64,000 bases of DNA from contig NZ_JWLI01000021.1 in the NCBI RefSeq assembly GCF_000813965.1, positions 1 to 64,000 on the forward strand, given 5' to 3'. Source of the DNA: Leisingera sp. ANG-M7 (lineage in GTDB: Bacteria; Pseudomonadota; Alphaproteobacteria; Rhodobacterales; Rhodobacteraceae). The notes beneath the pieces were generated by a model. It saw nothing but the letters and a program-made list of their open reading frames with translations. It was not told the DNA's origin and made no database searches. Numbering within the stretch: position 1 is the stretch's first letter; the number at the start of each line of letters is the position of its first letter. Below are positions 45,841-55,657 of the stretch, one piece after another. The position numbers and the translations under genes were made by a program.

Positions 45841-45850
45841 GGCGACCGCG

Positions 45851-46813
45851 ATGCATGACCTCTCTCACGACCCCGCAACCCAGCCCCGCGACCACGGCGG
45901 AAACCTGAGCGCCGCCATTGCCGAATTCGGCGGCAGCCGCGATGGCTGGATCGACCTCTCCACTGGCATCAACCCGCACCCCTATCCGCTGCCGCAGTTC
46001 AGCGCCGGTGACTGGGGCGCGCTGCCGGATGCGGATGCGCTGGCCGGTCTGGAACTGGCCGCCCGCAGCTTCTGGAATATCCCGGAGGAGGCCGCTGTTC
46101 TTGCCGCCCCCGGCGCTTCTGCGCTGATTGCCGCCTTGCCCGCCTTGGCCGAACCGCGCTGGGTGCAGATCACCAAGCCCACCTACAACGAACACGCCGC
46201 CGCCTTTGAGGCCCGCGGCTGGATTGTCCGGGTGCATGGGCCTGCGGAGGCCAAGGTGGCTGTGCATCCCAACAACCCGGATGGCCGGATGTGGCGCGAG
46301 GACGAGCTTTCTGCGCCGCTCACGATCATCGACGAGAGCTTTTGCGACGTCTGCCCGGGTGAAAGCCTGATCCGCATGGCTGCCCGCCCCGGCGTTGTCG
46401 TGCTGAAGAGCTTTGGCAAATTCTGGGGCCTGGCCGGGATGCGGCTGGGCTTTGCCATCGGCGACCCCAAGCTGATTGCGCAGCTGGCCACCTGGCAGGG
46501 CCCCTGGGCGGTCTCCGGCCCGGCACTGCGCACCGGCACATTGGCCTTGCAGGACAATGCCTGGGCCGAAGCCACTCGCACCCGGCTGCATCAGGATGCC
46601 GCCCGGCTGGACGAACTTGTGCTCGCCAAGGGTGCCAGCTTGGCCGGCGGCACCGACCTGTTCCGGCTTTACCATGTGGATGATGCCGCTGCCTGGCAGC
46701 AAAAGCTGGCCCGCGCCCATATCTGGAGTCGCATCTTCCCCTATTCCAAGACCTTCCTGCGCCTTGGCCTGCCGCCTGCGGACGGCTGGGGCCGGCTGGA
46801 GGCCGCGCTGTGA
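45851..46813 (+). CDS. cobC: Threonine-phosphate decarboxylase (cobalamin synthesis)
   Basis: A 320-residue PLP enzyme that turns L-threonine phosphate into the aminopropanol phosphate linker of cobalamin. N-terminal [15 protein letters not shown] and [12 protein letters not shown] are family-specific. DESFCDV holds the PLP aspartate region, and the Schiff-base lysine is Lys190 in [16 protein letters not shown]. The ATG at 45851 is preferred; an upstream frame would read through the leader. It overlaps the next gene by four bases (GTGA), so translation is coupled. Confidence 0.92.
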   Translation: MHDLSHDPATQPRDHGGNLSAAIAEFGGSRDGWIDLSTGINPHPYPLPQFSAGDWGALPDADALAGLELAARSFWNIPEEAAVLAAPGASALIAALPALAEPRWVQITKPTYNEHAAAFEARGWIVRVHGPAEAKVAVHPNNPDGRMWREDELSAPLTIIDESFCDVCPGESLIRMAARPGVVVLKSFGKFWGLAGMRLGFAIGDPKLIAQLATWQGPWAVSGPALRTGTLALQDNAWAEATRTRLHQDAARLDELVLAKGASLAGGTDLFRLYHVDDAAAWQQKLARAHIWSRIFPYSKTFLRLGLPPADGWGRLEAAL

Positions 46814-47721
46814 CCACCGCCGGAATGCTTGCCGTGGCCCTGCTGCTGGACGCCGTGTTTGGCGAGCCGAAATGGCTGTGGTCGCGCGTGACCCACCCGG
46901 CGGTACTGATGGGCAGGCTGGTGGGCTTCCTTGACCGAAAGCTCAACACCGGCCCCAGCCGCCGCGCCAAAGGCGTACTGGCAGCAGCGGCCCTGGTTCT
47001 GGCTGGCTTCATTGCGGGCAAACTGCTGGCCCTGCCCGGTACACTGGTCGAAATTCTGGTGGCGGCAATACTGATCGCGCAGCGGTCCCTGACCGAACAT
47101 GTTGCCGCAGTTGCCAACGGCCTGCGCCGCAGCCTGAAGGAAGGCCGCCGGGCTGTTGCCATGATCGTCAGCCGCGACACAGAAGCCATGACCGCACCGC
47201 AGGCCGCGCGCTCTGCCATCGAAAGCGGCGCTGAGAACCTGTCGGACGGCATCATTGCGCCTGCATTCTGGTTCCTGATTGCCGGGCTGCCGGGACTGAT
47301 CATCTACAAGATGGTCAATACCGCCGACAGCATGATCGGCTACCGCAACGAACGGTACGAAGACTTCGGCTGGGCCTCTGCCAGGCTGGACGATTTGCTG
47401 AACCTGATCCCGGCCCGACTGACCGGTTTGCTGATCGCCGCCGCCGGCGGCCAGCTGCGCCACTGGCGCGCCATCGCAGAGGATGCGCGCAAGCATCGCT
47501 CCCCCAATGCCGGCTGGCCGGAGGCAGCTATGGCACGCGCGCTGGACACATCGCTGGCCGGCCCCCGTTCCTACGACGGCGAGATGCGCGATTTCGCCTG
47601 GGTCCACGCCAGAGGCGCAAAAAGCGCCAGCGCCGAAACCATCACCCGTTCCGTTGCGCTCCTTTGGCAGACCTGGGCGCTTGCGCTGGCCCTGACGGTT
47701 GCCATTGCCGCGGTTTTCTAG
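46810..47721 (+). CDS. cobD: Adenosylcobinamide-phosphate synthase
   Basis: A 303-residue integral membrane enzyme (CbiB/CobD family) that attaches aminopropanol phosphate to adenosylcobyric acid. The start [28 protein letters not shown], the central [34 protein letters not shown] and the [31 protein letters not shown] segment are the family signature. It starts with GTG overlapping cobC. Together they make one consecutive pair of steps in the B12 pathway; other cob genes lie outside the window. Confidence 0.95.
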   Translation: MTTAGMLAVALLLDAVFGEPKWLWSRVTHPAVLMGRLVGFLDRKLNTGPSRRAKGVLAAAALVLAGFIAGKLLALPGTLVEILVAAILIAQRSLTEHVAAVANGLRRSLKEGRRAVAMIVSRDTEAMTAPQAARSAIESGAENLSDGIIAPAFWFLIAGLPGLIIYKMVNTADSMIGYRNERYEDFGWASARLDDLLNLIPARLTGLLIAAAGGQLRHWRAIAEDARKHRSPNAGWPEAAMARALDTSLAGPRSYDGEMRDFAWVHARGAKSASAETITRSVALLWQTWALALALTVAIAAVF

Positions 47722-47767
47722 CACATAAGACCCTGTGGGAGCGGTAAGACCAAGGAGCGCCAGAACC

Positions 47768-48937
47768 ATGCGCCTATTGCCCTTTGTCCTCGCAGCAGCC
47801 CTGCTGCCTGCTGCAGCGGCGGCCCAATGCGGCGGCGGTTTTCAGAACTTCGTAAAACTGATGAAGGAAGAGGCAGTTCAGGCCGGTTATGACACCGCGA
47901 CCGTCAATGCTTTCTTTGCCGGCACCCGCCAGGACTCCCGCGTGCTCAAGGCCGACCGTGGCCAGGGCGTGTTCCAGAAACCCTTCATCGACTTTTCCCG
48001 CCGCCTGATTTCGCAGAACCGGCTGAAGGCCGGCCGCCAGATGGCGCAGAAACACGACGCCACCTTCCAGCGGATCGAGAGCACCTACGGCATCGACCGC
48101 GGCGTGCTGCTGGCCTTCTGGGCGTTTGAGACCGACTATGGCGGCTATCAGGGCGATTTCAATACCCGCGACGCACTGGTCACCTTGGCTCATGACTGCC
48201 GCCGCCCGGAGCTGTTCCGGCCGCAAGTGTTTGCCGCGCTGGAGCTGTTCAAGCAGGGCAACTTCGACCCCAAGCGCACCACCGGCGCCTGGGCCGGTGA
48301 GATCGGCATGGTGCAGATGCTGCCGGGTGACATCCTGCAGCATGGCGTTGATGCCGATGGCGACGGCAAGGTCAGCCTGAAAACCTCAGCCCCAGACGCA
48401 CTGATGTCCGGCGCGCGGATGCTGTCGCATCTGGGCTGGCAGCCCGGTCAGCCCTGGCTGCAGGAAGTCACCATCCCCGAAGAATTGGACCTGTCTCTCA
48501 GCGGCACCGCCCAGAAGAAATCCGTGGCGCAGTGGCGCAAGTTGGGTGTTTCCGCGCGGGACGGCAAGCTGCCGGACCCCGCGATGCGCGCCTCGCTGCT
48601 GCTGCCGCAGGGCCACAAGGGGCCCGCCTTCCTCGCCTATCCGAATTTCGACGTCTATTTCGAGTGGAACCAGAGCTTCACCTATGTGCTGACCGCCGCT
48701 TACTTCGCCAACCGGCTGCAGGGCGCGGACATCTATGAAGCTGGCAGGCCCGATGGCGGTCTGACAAGCGCTCAGATGAAGCAGCTGCAGCAGAAACTGC
48801 AGGCCCTTGGCCACAATGTGGGTGACATCGACGGCATCCTTGGCGCCCGCACCCGGGTTGCGGTCCAGAAAGAGCAGAAGCGCCTCGGCCTGCCTGCCGA
48901 CGCTTGGCCCACGCCTGCTCTGCTCAAGAAACTCTAA
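47768..48937 (+). CDS. Lytic murein transglycosylase (MltB family) with peptidoglycan-binding domain
   Basis: A 389-residue exported protein. A signal peptide covers about residues 1-18. The catalytic domain (about 22-310) has YGIDRGVLLAFWAFETDYGGYQG with the likely acid Glu, and TGAWAGEIGMVQMLPGDILQHGVDADGDGKV. A peptidoglycan-binding repeat near 325-385 ends in ILGARTRVAVQKEQKRLGLPADAWP. It cleaves glycan strands to anhydromuropeptides in the periplasm. It lies 46 bases after cobD; a shared transcript is possible. Its end overlaps the next convergent gene by four bases. Confidence 0.93.
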   Translation: MRLLPFVLAAALLPAAAAAQCGGGFQNFVKLMKEEAVQAGYDTATVNAFFAGTRQDSRVLKADRGQGVFQKPFIDFSRRLISQNRLKAGRQMAQKHDATFQRIESTYGIDRGVLLAFWAFETDYGGYQGDFNTRDALVTLAHDCRRPELFRPQVFAALELFKQGNFDPKRTTGAWAGEIGMVQMLPGDILQHGVDADGDGKVSLKTSAPDALMSGARMLSHLGWQPGQPWLQEVTIPEELDLSLSGTAQKKSVAQWRKLGVSARDGKLPDPAMRASLLLPQGHKGPAFLAYPNFDVYFEWNQSFTYVLTAAYFANRLQGADIYEAGRPDGGLTSAQMKQLQQKLQALGHNVGDIDGILGARTRVAVQKEQKRLGLPADAWPTPALLKKL

Positions 48938-49290
48938 CGCACCGGGAATCGTTCGCCCTGGCGGGTAATAAGAATGATCCGGCTGCCGTTGCGGACAAAC
49001 AGATCGCAACGACCAAACCCATTGGTGAAATCCACGCAGATACTGCCATCGCCCGCAATCCTGTAAGTGCCCCAGGCCGTGCCGCCGCCATTCTCAGCGG
49101 AATAGGTATAGGCATAGGCCCCGCCGCTGCCGTATTGCGACTCACCACCGTCGAAAAAGCGGAACGACTGGCCCGGCAGAGCCTCCAGCTCCGCCTGCGC
49201 GAAAGGCGTGTCGCCGGGACGCAGCTGCCAGCTGTCCGCCACCGCGCTGCCTGCCACAAGGCAAAAGAACAGGGGCATGATCCATCTCAT
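48934..49290 (-). CDS. Small exported protein, unknown function
   Basis: A 118-residue protein with a cleavable signal peptide (about 1-18, ending VADS). The mature part is rich in Gly, Tyr and Phe, with EALPGQSFRFFDGGESQYGSGG and AWGTYRIAGDGSICVDF, and a Cys pair (in ICVDF and GRCDLF) that could form a disulfide. I do not recognise a family. It is probably a soluble periplasmic beta-rich protein. The YbjN-like gene lies 59 bases upstream on the same strand. Confidence 0.75.
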   Translation of the reverse strand: MRWIMPLFFCLVAGSAVADSWQLRPGDTPFAQAELEALPGQSFRFFDGGESQYGSGGAYAYTYSAENGGGTAWGTYRIAGDGSICVDFTNGFGRCDLFVRNGSRIILITRQGERFPVR

Positions 49291-49349
49291 GCCCCCACCC
49301 TAACGATTGATCTTGCAGCCGGTTGTCACGATGCGGTGACAACCAGGGG

Positions 49350-49820
49350 TCAGTTCCAGTCGATGAACTCTTCGAAATCCTGCATCGCGCGGTTCCAAAG
49401 CCCCACCGCGTCGGCAAAATCATCCGGTGTCATGCCGTCGTCGCCCAGCAGCACGTCCATCTCGATCCGGGCGGAACCCTCTTCCGAAACATAGGCACGG
49501 GCAAACCGGTTATTGGTGTTCCATTCGTTGATCTTGGAGAGGCGCACGCTGCCATCGGTCTGGTAACCGGAGAAGAACTGGATCGCCTCGCAGTTGGTGT
49601 TGTCGCTGCAGCCGTAATAGTAGACCGAGAAATCGTTGCCGTAATATTCGACCTTGAGGTTCGGATCACCAACGCTGTCGGTGGTCACTTCAACCTTGGC
49701 ACCCTCGTCCTTGAAGAAATTGGCGACGCTCTCGCCGGTCTTGGCCACCACATTGCTAGCCATCGCGGCAGCCGGGGTCATCAGCACCGCAGCAGCGGCA
49801 ATTGCTTTCAGCATATTCAT
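49350..49820 (-). CDS. YbjN domain-containing exported protein
   Basis: A 156-residue protein with a signal peptide ending in AAAMAS. The mature domain, with DGNDF-type KVEYYGNDFSVYYYG, EAIQFFSGYQTDG, KINEWNTNNRFARAYVSEEG and IEMDVLLGDDGMTPDDF, matches the YbjN sensory/chaperone-like fold, related to type III secretion chaperones. Two Cys in CSDNTNC may form a disulfide. E. coli YbjN affects motility and stress, but this exported version has no known role. Confidence 0.85.
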   Translation of the reverse strand: MNMLKAIAAAAVLMTPAAAMASNVVAKTGESVANFFKDEGAKVEVTTDSVGDPNLKVEYYGNDFSVYYYGCSDNTNCEAIQFFSGYQTDGSVRLSKINEWNTNNRFARAYVSEEGSARIEMDVLLGDDGMTPDDFADAVGLWNRAMQDFEEFIDWN

Positions 49821-49885
49821 TTGTCACTCCACAAAACTTTGTCTTTGCAAACAGGCACCGGCACAGATCCCCTCTGCGCCAGTAC

Positions 49886-52800
49886 TCAGGCCACCATCGC
49901 CTCTGCTTTCTTGAGGTCAACCGAAACGAGCTGGCTGACACCCTTTTCCTGCATGGTGACGCCAAAAAGCCGGTCCATCCGCGCCATCGTCACCGCATGG
50001 TGGGTGATGATCAGGAAGCGGGTGTCGGTCTGGCGGCACATCTCATCCAGCAGGTCGCAGAAACGGGTGACGTTGGCGTCATCCAGCGGCGCGTCGACCT
50101 CGTCCAGCACACAGATCGGCGCCGGGTTCGACAGGAACACCGCAAAGATCAGCGCCATCGCGGTCAGCGTCTGCTCCCCGCCGGAGAGCAGCGACAGGGT
50201 CGACAGCTTCTTGCCGGGCGGCTGGCACATGATCTCCAGGCCCGCATCCAGCGGGTCGTCGCTTTCGACCATCACCAGATTGGCCTCGCCGCCGCCGAAC
50301 AGATGGGTGAACAGCATGGTAAAGCTGCTGTTCACCTGCTCAAACGCCGTCAGCAGCCGCTCGCGCCCCTCGCGGTTGAGACTGGAAATCCCGTCGCGCA
50401 GGGTCTTCACCGCGCCCTCCAGGTCCAGCTTTTCCGCCACTAATGTATCGTGCTCATTCTGAACGCCGCGGGCGTCTTCCTCGGCACGCAGGTTCACTGC
50501 CCCCAAGGCATCGCGCTGGCGCTTGTAGCGGTCCACGTCGTGCTCCAGATCATCCGAGGCCGGCATTTCATCCGGCGACACGCCGAGCTTCTCCAGCAGC
50601 GCCTGCGGGGTGATCTGCTGCGCCTCGATGATCCGGCCCGCCGCCTGCGTGACGGCTTCCTTGGCCGCATCGCTGCGTGCCTCGGACCGTGCCCGCGCCT
50701 CGCGCGCCTCGGAGGCCAGCCGCTCGCATTCGCGTTCCTTGTGCACCGCCTCGCGCAGCTCGGCCTCCGCCGCAATCAGCGCCTCGGTTGCGGCCGACTT
50801 GCGGCCCTCCGCCTCGGCAATCGCCTCATTCAGCTCTTCGCGCTTCTCGGCAATCTCCGTCGGAACCGCGTTGGCTTCCTCCAGTTCCTCCTGCGAGGCC
50901 TCGCGGCGCTCCGCCAGTTCCTCGATCCGCGCCTCGGCGCTTTCCAGGCGGTGGCGCCAGCCGGACAGCTCCTTGGTCACTTCCTGCCCGCGCTTGGTGC
51001 GGGCCTCGCCCTCGCGGCGCAGTTCATCATGGCTGGAGCGATGGGTCAGCATGGTGATCCGCGCCGCCTCCACCGACTGCTTGATATCCTCAACCGCGGT
51101 ACGGGCCTGGTCCAGATCGCCAAGTTCCCCCAGCACCTTTTCCGCCTCTTTCAGCTGCAGACTGGCGTTCAGCGCGTCTTCCTCATGGCGCGACACCGCA
51201 ATGCCAAGGGTTTCCAGCTTGCCCTCGGCCAGGTTGCGGTCGGCCTCGGCGCGGCTGAGGGCACGTGCCGCATCCGCCACCCGCTGGTCCGCCACCCGGC
51301 GGGCCTGGCGGGCGTTCTGGTCGGCCAGCGTCACCTCTTCCAGCTTGCGCAGAAGCGTCTCATGCGCGGCGCGGGCGCCATCGGCTGTGGCACTGACGCG
51401 CTCCATCTCCTGCTTCAGCGCTTCCAGCTTGTTCAGCTGCTCCAGCCGCAGGGCTGCGGCACTCGGCGCGTCCTCCGCCCAGGCACGGTAGCCATCCCAG
51501 CGCCACAAATCGCCTTCCAGCGTCACCAGCCGCTGGCCAGGCTGCAACTGCGCCTGAAGGCCCGCTGCCGCATCGCCATCCACCAGTCCGATCTGCGCCA
51601 CCCGGCGCGACAAGGCATCGGGACCGGAGACAAACAGCGCCAGGGGCTGCACACCTTCCGGCAGCGCCGCGTCGCGGTCATAGCCCGGCAGAGACAGCCA
51701 GCCGGTCGGCCCGTCCGCATCCGCCAGCGGTGCGCGCAGATCATCGGCCAGCGCTGCACCCAGCGCCTTTTCATAGCCCGGCGAAACGGCCAGCTCATCC
51801 AAAACCTGGCCGCCCTCCGCGGTGTCACGCTCCACCAGCTTGGCAAGCGCGGTGACCTCTGCGCGCAGCGCGCCCAGTTCGCCCTCAGCCTCAGAGCGCT
51901 GCGAACGTGCCTCGGCCTCTCGGGCTTGGGTCTCGGTGCGTGCCTCGTCTGCCGCTTCCAGTGCTTCCTCGGCCATCTCAGAGGCTTCGCGCGCCTCTTC
52001 CTCAGCCGACACAGCTGCCTCAAACTTCTCTGCGGCCAGCTCCAGCGCCTCCTGCGCCTCCCCTTGGGCCGCGCGGGCTTTCTCCGCTTCACCCTCGGAG
52101 CGGCCAAGCGCACGCTGGCAGTCTTCGACCGCGCGCCGGGCGGACTGGTGGCGGGCCGCGAGACGGGCGACATCCTCGGTCACTTGCGCCAGATGATCCT
52201 CGCGCGCCTGCAGAATGGAACCGGCATCCCGTGCCAATTCCGAAGCCTCCGCCAGCTTTCCGTCATGCCCATCGCCGGCCTTGGACAGCTCGCGCTGCTC
52301 CCACTCCAGCCGTTCAATGGTTTCGCCCGCGTCCTTGTTCAGCCCGGTCTCGCGCTCGATATCGTTGCCCAGCTGCACAATCCTGCCGCTGAGCCGTTCG
52401 ATGGTCTGGCGGGCCTGCGCCTCCTGATCGCCCAGCGAGTCGCGCTGCACCACCAGCCGCTGCAGGATGGCGGCCGCGATGGCCTCTTCCTCGCGCAGTG
52501 GCGGCAATTTTTCCTCAAACGTGCCGCGCTGCGTGGCAGCCGCGCGCACCAGCGCCTCCGCCTTGGCGGCCTGCTCAACCCGCACCCGCAGCTCATCCTC
52601 GGAGGCCAGCCGCGCCTCATCCGCCTCGCGCCAGCGGCGGTAGAGCAGCATGCCCTCGGCCAGCCGCAGCTTCTCGCCGATCTCGCGGTAGCGCTGCGCC
52701 TGCCGCGCCTGCTTGGCCAGCTGCGCCAGCTGCGCCGCCAGCTGCTCGATCACGTCATCGACGCGCAGCAGGTTGGCCTCGGTATTCTTCAGCTTCAGCT

Positions 52801-53341
52801 CTGCCTCGTGGCGGCGCTGATAGAGGCCGGAGATCCCCGCAGCCTCTTCCAGAATGCGGCGGCGCGCCTTAGGCTTGGCGTTTATCAGCTCTGCAATCTG
52901 ACCCTGCCGCACCAGCGCCGGCGAATGCGCGCCGGTGGAGGCATCGGCAAACAGCATCTGCACGTCACGCGCCCGCACGTCCTTGCCGTTGGATTTATAG
53001 GCGCTGCCCACATCCCGGGTGATGCGGCGCACGATCTCCAAGCCGTCGGCATCATTGAAGCCCGAAGGCGCCAGCCGCTCCGAATTGTCAATGTTGAGGC
53101 TCACCTCGGCAAAGTTGCGCGCAGGCCGCGAGGAGGTGCCGGCAAAGATCACATCCTCCATACCGCCGCCGCGCATCGCCTTGGCACGGGTTTCCCCCAT
53201 CACCCAGCGCAATGCCTCCAGAAGATTGGATTTGCCGCAACCATTTGGACCCACAACCCCTGTCAGCCCATCGGCAATGACCAGTTCGGTAGGATCAACA
53301 AAGCTTTTGAAGCCATTCAGCCTGAGCTTGGAAAACCGCAA
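49886..53341 (-). CDS. smc: Chromosome segregation protein SMC
   Basis: A 1151-residue condensin ATPase that organises and separates chromosomes with ScpA and ScpB. The Walker A motif GPNGCGKSNLLEAL begins at residue 31, and the C-terminal part has the ABC signature LSGGEQTLTAMAL and Walker B CVLDEVDAPLDD. Between them two long Glu/Ala/Arg-rich coiled coils flank a hinge near residues 500-620. It starts with TTG six bases after AAGGGG. The hinge region is short, as in other alphaproteobacteria. scpAB are not in the window. Confidence 0.97.
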   Translation of the reverse strand: MRFSKLRLNGFKSFVDPTELVIADGLTGVVGPNGCGKSNLLEALRWVMGETRAKAMRGGGMEDVIFAGTSSRPARNFAEVSLNIDNSERLAPSGFNDADGLEIVRRITRDVGSAYKSNGKDVRARDVQMLFADASTGAHSPALVRQGQIAELINAKPKARRRILEEAAGISGLYQRRHEAELKLKNTEANLLRVDDVIEQLAAQLAQLAKQARQAQRYREIGEKLRLAEGMLLYRRWREADEARLASEDELRVRVEQAAKAEALVRAAATQRGTFEEKLPPLREEEAIAAAILQRLVVQRDSLGDQEAQARQTIERLSGRIVQLGNDIERETGLNKDAGETIERLEWEQRELSKAGDGHDGKLAEASELARDAGSILQAREDHLAQVTEDVARLAARHQSARRAVEDCQRALGRSEGEAEKARAAQGEAQEALELAAEKFEAAVSAEEEAREASEMAEEALEAADEARTETQAREAEARSQRSEAEGELGALRAEVTALAKLVERDTAEGGQVLDELAVSPGYEKALGAALADDLRAPLADADGPTGWLSLPGYDRDAALPEGVQPLALFVSGPDALSRRVAQIGLVDGDAAAGLQAQLQPGQRLVTLEGDLWRWDGYRAWAEDAPSAAALRLEQLNKLEALKQEMERVSATADGARAAHETLLRKLEEVTLADQNARQARRVADQRVADAARALSRAEADRNLAEGKLETLGIAVSRHEEDALNASLQLKEAEKVLGELGDLDQARTAVEDIKQSVEAARITMLTHRSSHDELRREGEARTKRGQEVTKELSGWRHRLESAEARIEELAERREASQEELEEANAVPTEIAEKREELNEAIAEAEGRKSAATEALIAAEAELREAVHKERECERLASEAREARARSEARSDAAKEAVTQAAGRIIEAQQITPQALLEKLGVSPDEMPASDDLEHDVDRYKRQRDALGAVNLRAEEDARGVQNEHDTLVAEKLDLEGAVKTLRDGISSLNREGRERLLTAFEQVNSSFTMLFTHLFGGGEANLVMVESDDPLDAGLEIMCQPPGKKLSTLSLLSGGEQTLTAMALIFAVFLSNPAPICVLDEVDAPLDDANVTRFCDLLDEMCRQTDTRFLIITHHAVTMARMDRLFGVTMQEKGVSQLVSVDLKKAEAMVA

Positions 53342-53506
53342 AGCTGCCCCTTCGTGATTCCGTATCGAGAAAGTTCAGCGGTTCCTACCCGTTGAGTCAA
53401 CGCTCCGCACCCCCAAATCGGGGCGAATTCTGTTCAAACCACACCATATCTTGTGGATAACCCGAACCAAACGGCGGTGTTTTGCCAAGCAGGAGCTTGT
53501 CTGGCC

Positions 53507-54715
53507 TCAGACGGACCGCAACAGCCGCCCCAGCCGGGCAATGCCCTCCTCGATGGCCGCGTGGTTGGAATTGGAGAAGCTCAGCCGGATCGTGTTCTGG
53601 CCGCTGCCATCGGCAAAAGACGCCTGACCGGGCACAAAGGCCACCCGCTCTGTCTCAAGCGAGCGCGCCAGGAGCTGCGCACCGTCCATCCCCTCCGGCA
53701 GGGTGATCCAGACGAACATGCCGCCCTCAGGCCGGGTCCACTCGGCCCCCTCGGGCATGTGCTCATCCAAGGCCGCCAGCATCACGTCGCGACGGCGCTG
53801 ATAGACCGCGTGCAGTTGCTCAACATGTGCGTCGAAGCAGGCTTCTGCAACGCCGTGCACAGCCATCTGGTTGATGGTCGAGGTGTGCAGATCCGCCGCC
53901 TGTTTCAGCAGCACCATCTGCGCAATCACCGGTTTGGCCGCCACTGCCCAACCGATCCGCAGACCCGGCGAAAGCGTCTTGCTGAACGACCCGCAATAGA
54001 CCGTGCGGCAATCTTCGATCGAGCCCTTCTGTTCAATCTCCAGCGCCAGCACCGGCGGCACCGGTTCCCCGTCATAGCGCAGCGACTGATAGGCCGCGTC
54101 TTCGATGACGGCACAGTCCAGCGTGTCCGCGATGTCCAGCAGCCGCAGCCGCCCGGTGCGATCCAGCGTTTCACCGGTGGGGTTGGCGAAGTCCGGCGAC
54201 AGGTAAGCAAATTTCACCGCACTGCCCGCCTCTGCCGCACCCTCGGCATAACTTTCCGCAGTGCGGTTTCCCTTCAGTGACAGACGGTCATAGCGCGGCT
54301 CATAGGCGTTGAACGCCGCCAGCGCCCCCAGATAGGTCGGCCAGCCAACCAGCGCGGTGTCGCCCGGCGACAGGAACAGCTTGCCCAGATAATCCAGCGC
54401 CTGCTGCGAGCCGGAGGTGATCAGAACGTTCTCCGCCTCACAAACGATGCCGATCTTCGCCATCTCCGCCACGATCCACTGGCGCAGCGGCAGATAGCCC
54501 TCGCTGACGGAGTACTGCAGCGCCTGCGCCTGCCGCTCCGGCGTCAGCGCGTTCTTGAACGCCTCTGCAAATTCGTCCGCCGGGAACAGCGCCGGGTCAG
54601 GGATTCCGCCAGCAAAGGAGATGATATCCGGCTGGTCCAGCAGTTTCAGAAGCTCGCGGATTTCCGACGCTTTCATCCGGCTGTTGCGGGTGGCAAATAT
54701 CTGGTCCAGCTGCAT
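53507..54715 (-). CDS. PLP-dependent aminotransferase (class I/II, 2-aminoadipate type)
   Basis: A 402-residue fold-type I aminotransferase of the group named after LysN and human KAT II. Key parts are IISFAGGIPDPALFP, ITSGSQQALDYLGKLF, DAAYQSLRYDG and the Schiff-base lysine in YCGSFSKTLSPGLRIGW. The substrate may be 2-aminoadipate, an aromatic or a branched-chain amino acid. The ATG at 54715 follows GAGGAGAG; a longer start at 54736 is less likely. It is divergent from the GntR-type regulator, which may control it. Confidence 0.92.
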   Translation of the reverse strand: MQLDQIFATRNSRMKASEIRELLKLLDQPDIISFAGGIPDPALFPADEFAEAFKNALTPERQAQALQYSVSEGYLPLRQWIVAEMAKIGIVCEAENVLITSGSQQALDYLGKLFLSPGDTALVGWPTYLGALAAFNAYEPRYDRLSLKGNRTAESYAEGAAEAGSAVKFAYLSPDFANPTGETLDRTGRLRLLDIADTLDCAVIEDAAYQSLRYDGEPVPPVLALEIEQKGSIEDCRTVYCGSFSKTLSPGLRIGWAVAAKPVIAQMVLLKQAADLHTSTINQMAVHGVAEACFDAHVEQLHAVYQRRRDVMLAALDEHMPEGAEWTRPEGGMFVWITLPEGMDGAQLLARSLETERVAFVPGQASFADGSGQNTIRLSFSNSNHAAIEEGIARLGRLLRSV

Positions 54716-54835
54716 GGCTCTCTCCTCGCTCAACAACTAGGGCCACGGTAGGTGGCGCCAAATTAAAGTCAATAATGCTGACCTATTGTTACAGCCTTCG
54801 TGATGCGCTCCGCTCTTGCGGCTGCCCGCCCCGCG

Positions 54836-54854
54836 TGGTCATATAAATTGACCA
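54836..54854. promoter_or_regulatory. Palindromic operator in front of the FadR-type regulator gene
   Basis: TGGTCA (54836-54841) and TGACCA (54849-54854) form a perfect inverted repeat with a 7-base A/T spacer. It ends 18 bases before the regulator start and lies in the divergent region shared with the aminotransferase gene. FadR/PdhR-type proteins bind TGG...CCA palindromes, so autoregulation is likely. Confidence 0.55.
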
Positions 54855-54872
54855 ATCCGCCAGAGCGACCAG

Positions 54873-55643
54873 ATGCCCTTCCAGAAAGTCCAGCCCGAAA
54901 AACTCTCCGCCTCCGTCGTCAAGCAGATCGAGCAGCTGATCCTGCGCGGCATTCTCTCGCCGGGCGAGCGCCTGCCCGCCGAACGGGAACTGGCCGAACG
55001 GCTCGGCGTCTCCCGCCCCTCCTTGCGTGACGCTATCAGCGAGTTGCAGGCGCGCGGCCTACTGGCCTCCAAGGCCGGCTCCGGTGTGTTTGTCGCCGAT
55101 GTTCTGGGCTCCGCCTTCTCCCCTGCCCTGATCCAGCTGTTCGCCACCCATGACGAGGCAGTGTTTGACTACCTCTCATTCCGCCGCGACATGGAAGGGC
55201 TCGCTGCCGAACGCGCCGCCCGGTTCGGGTCGGACTACGACCTGCAGGTGATCCAGGCGATCTTTGACAAAATGGAGGCGGCCGGCAATCCCGCCGTCTC
55301 TGAGGAAGCGGCCAGGCTCGACGCCCAGTTCCACTCCGCCATCATGGATGCCAGCCACAACGTGATCATGCTGCACATGATGCGCTCGATGTTCGATCTG
55401 TTGCGCGAAGGCGTGTTCTACAACCGCCGCATCATGTTCCAGCAGCACACCACCTATGAGGCGCTTCTGGAGCAGCACCGCGCCATCAACGCCGCCCTGC
55501 AGGCCCGCGACCCGCAAGCCGCCCGCACCGCTGTGGAGGCGCATCTGGACTATGTGAAACAAGCCCTCACCGACCACCAGCGGGCTGAGCGCAACGCAGA
55601 GGTGGCCCGGCAGCGGCTGGAGCATGAGACCGGGAAGGGGTGA
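54873..55643 (+). CDS. GntR-family transcriptional regulator (FadR subfamily, FCD domain)
   Basis: A 256-residue regulator. The N-terminal winged helix (about 10-75) has ILRGILSPGERLPAERELAERLGVSRPSLRDAISELQARGLL, and the C-terminal FCD effector domain (about 95-225) has DAQFHSAIMDASHN and HTTYEALLEQHRAINAAL with metal-binding histidines. Such proteins sense small organic acids such as lactate, pyruvate or glycolate. It faces the aminotransferase gene across a 157-base region that contains a perfect palindromic operator. Confidence 0.93.
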   Translation: MPFQKVQPEKLSASVVKQIEQLILRGILSPGERLPAERELAERLGVSRPSLRDAISELQARGLLASKAGSGVFVADVLGSAFSPALIQLFATHDEAVFDYLSFRRDMEGLAAERAARFGSDYDLQVIQAIFDKMEAAGNPAVSEEAARLDAQFHSAIMDASHNVIMLHMMRSMFDLLREGVFYNRRIMFQQHTTYEALLEQHRAINAALQARDPQAARTAVEAHLDYVKQALTDHQRAERNAEVARQRLEHETGKG

Positions 55644-55657
55644 CGCAAGGCAGAACC

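Noticed and set aside
45723-45850. Canonical cobalamin riboswitch before cobC
   Set aside because: The B12 box and the conserved GCCACTG core cannot be found; only a generic structured leader is supported.
50450-53395. A plus-strand open frame of about 981 codons opposite smc
   Set aside because: It is Arg/Leu/Gln-rich, antisense to smc and matches no family.
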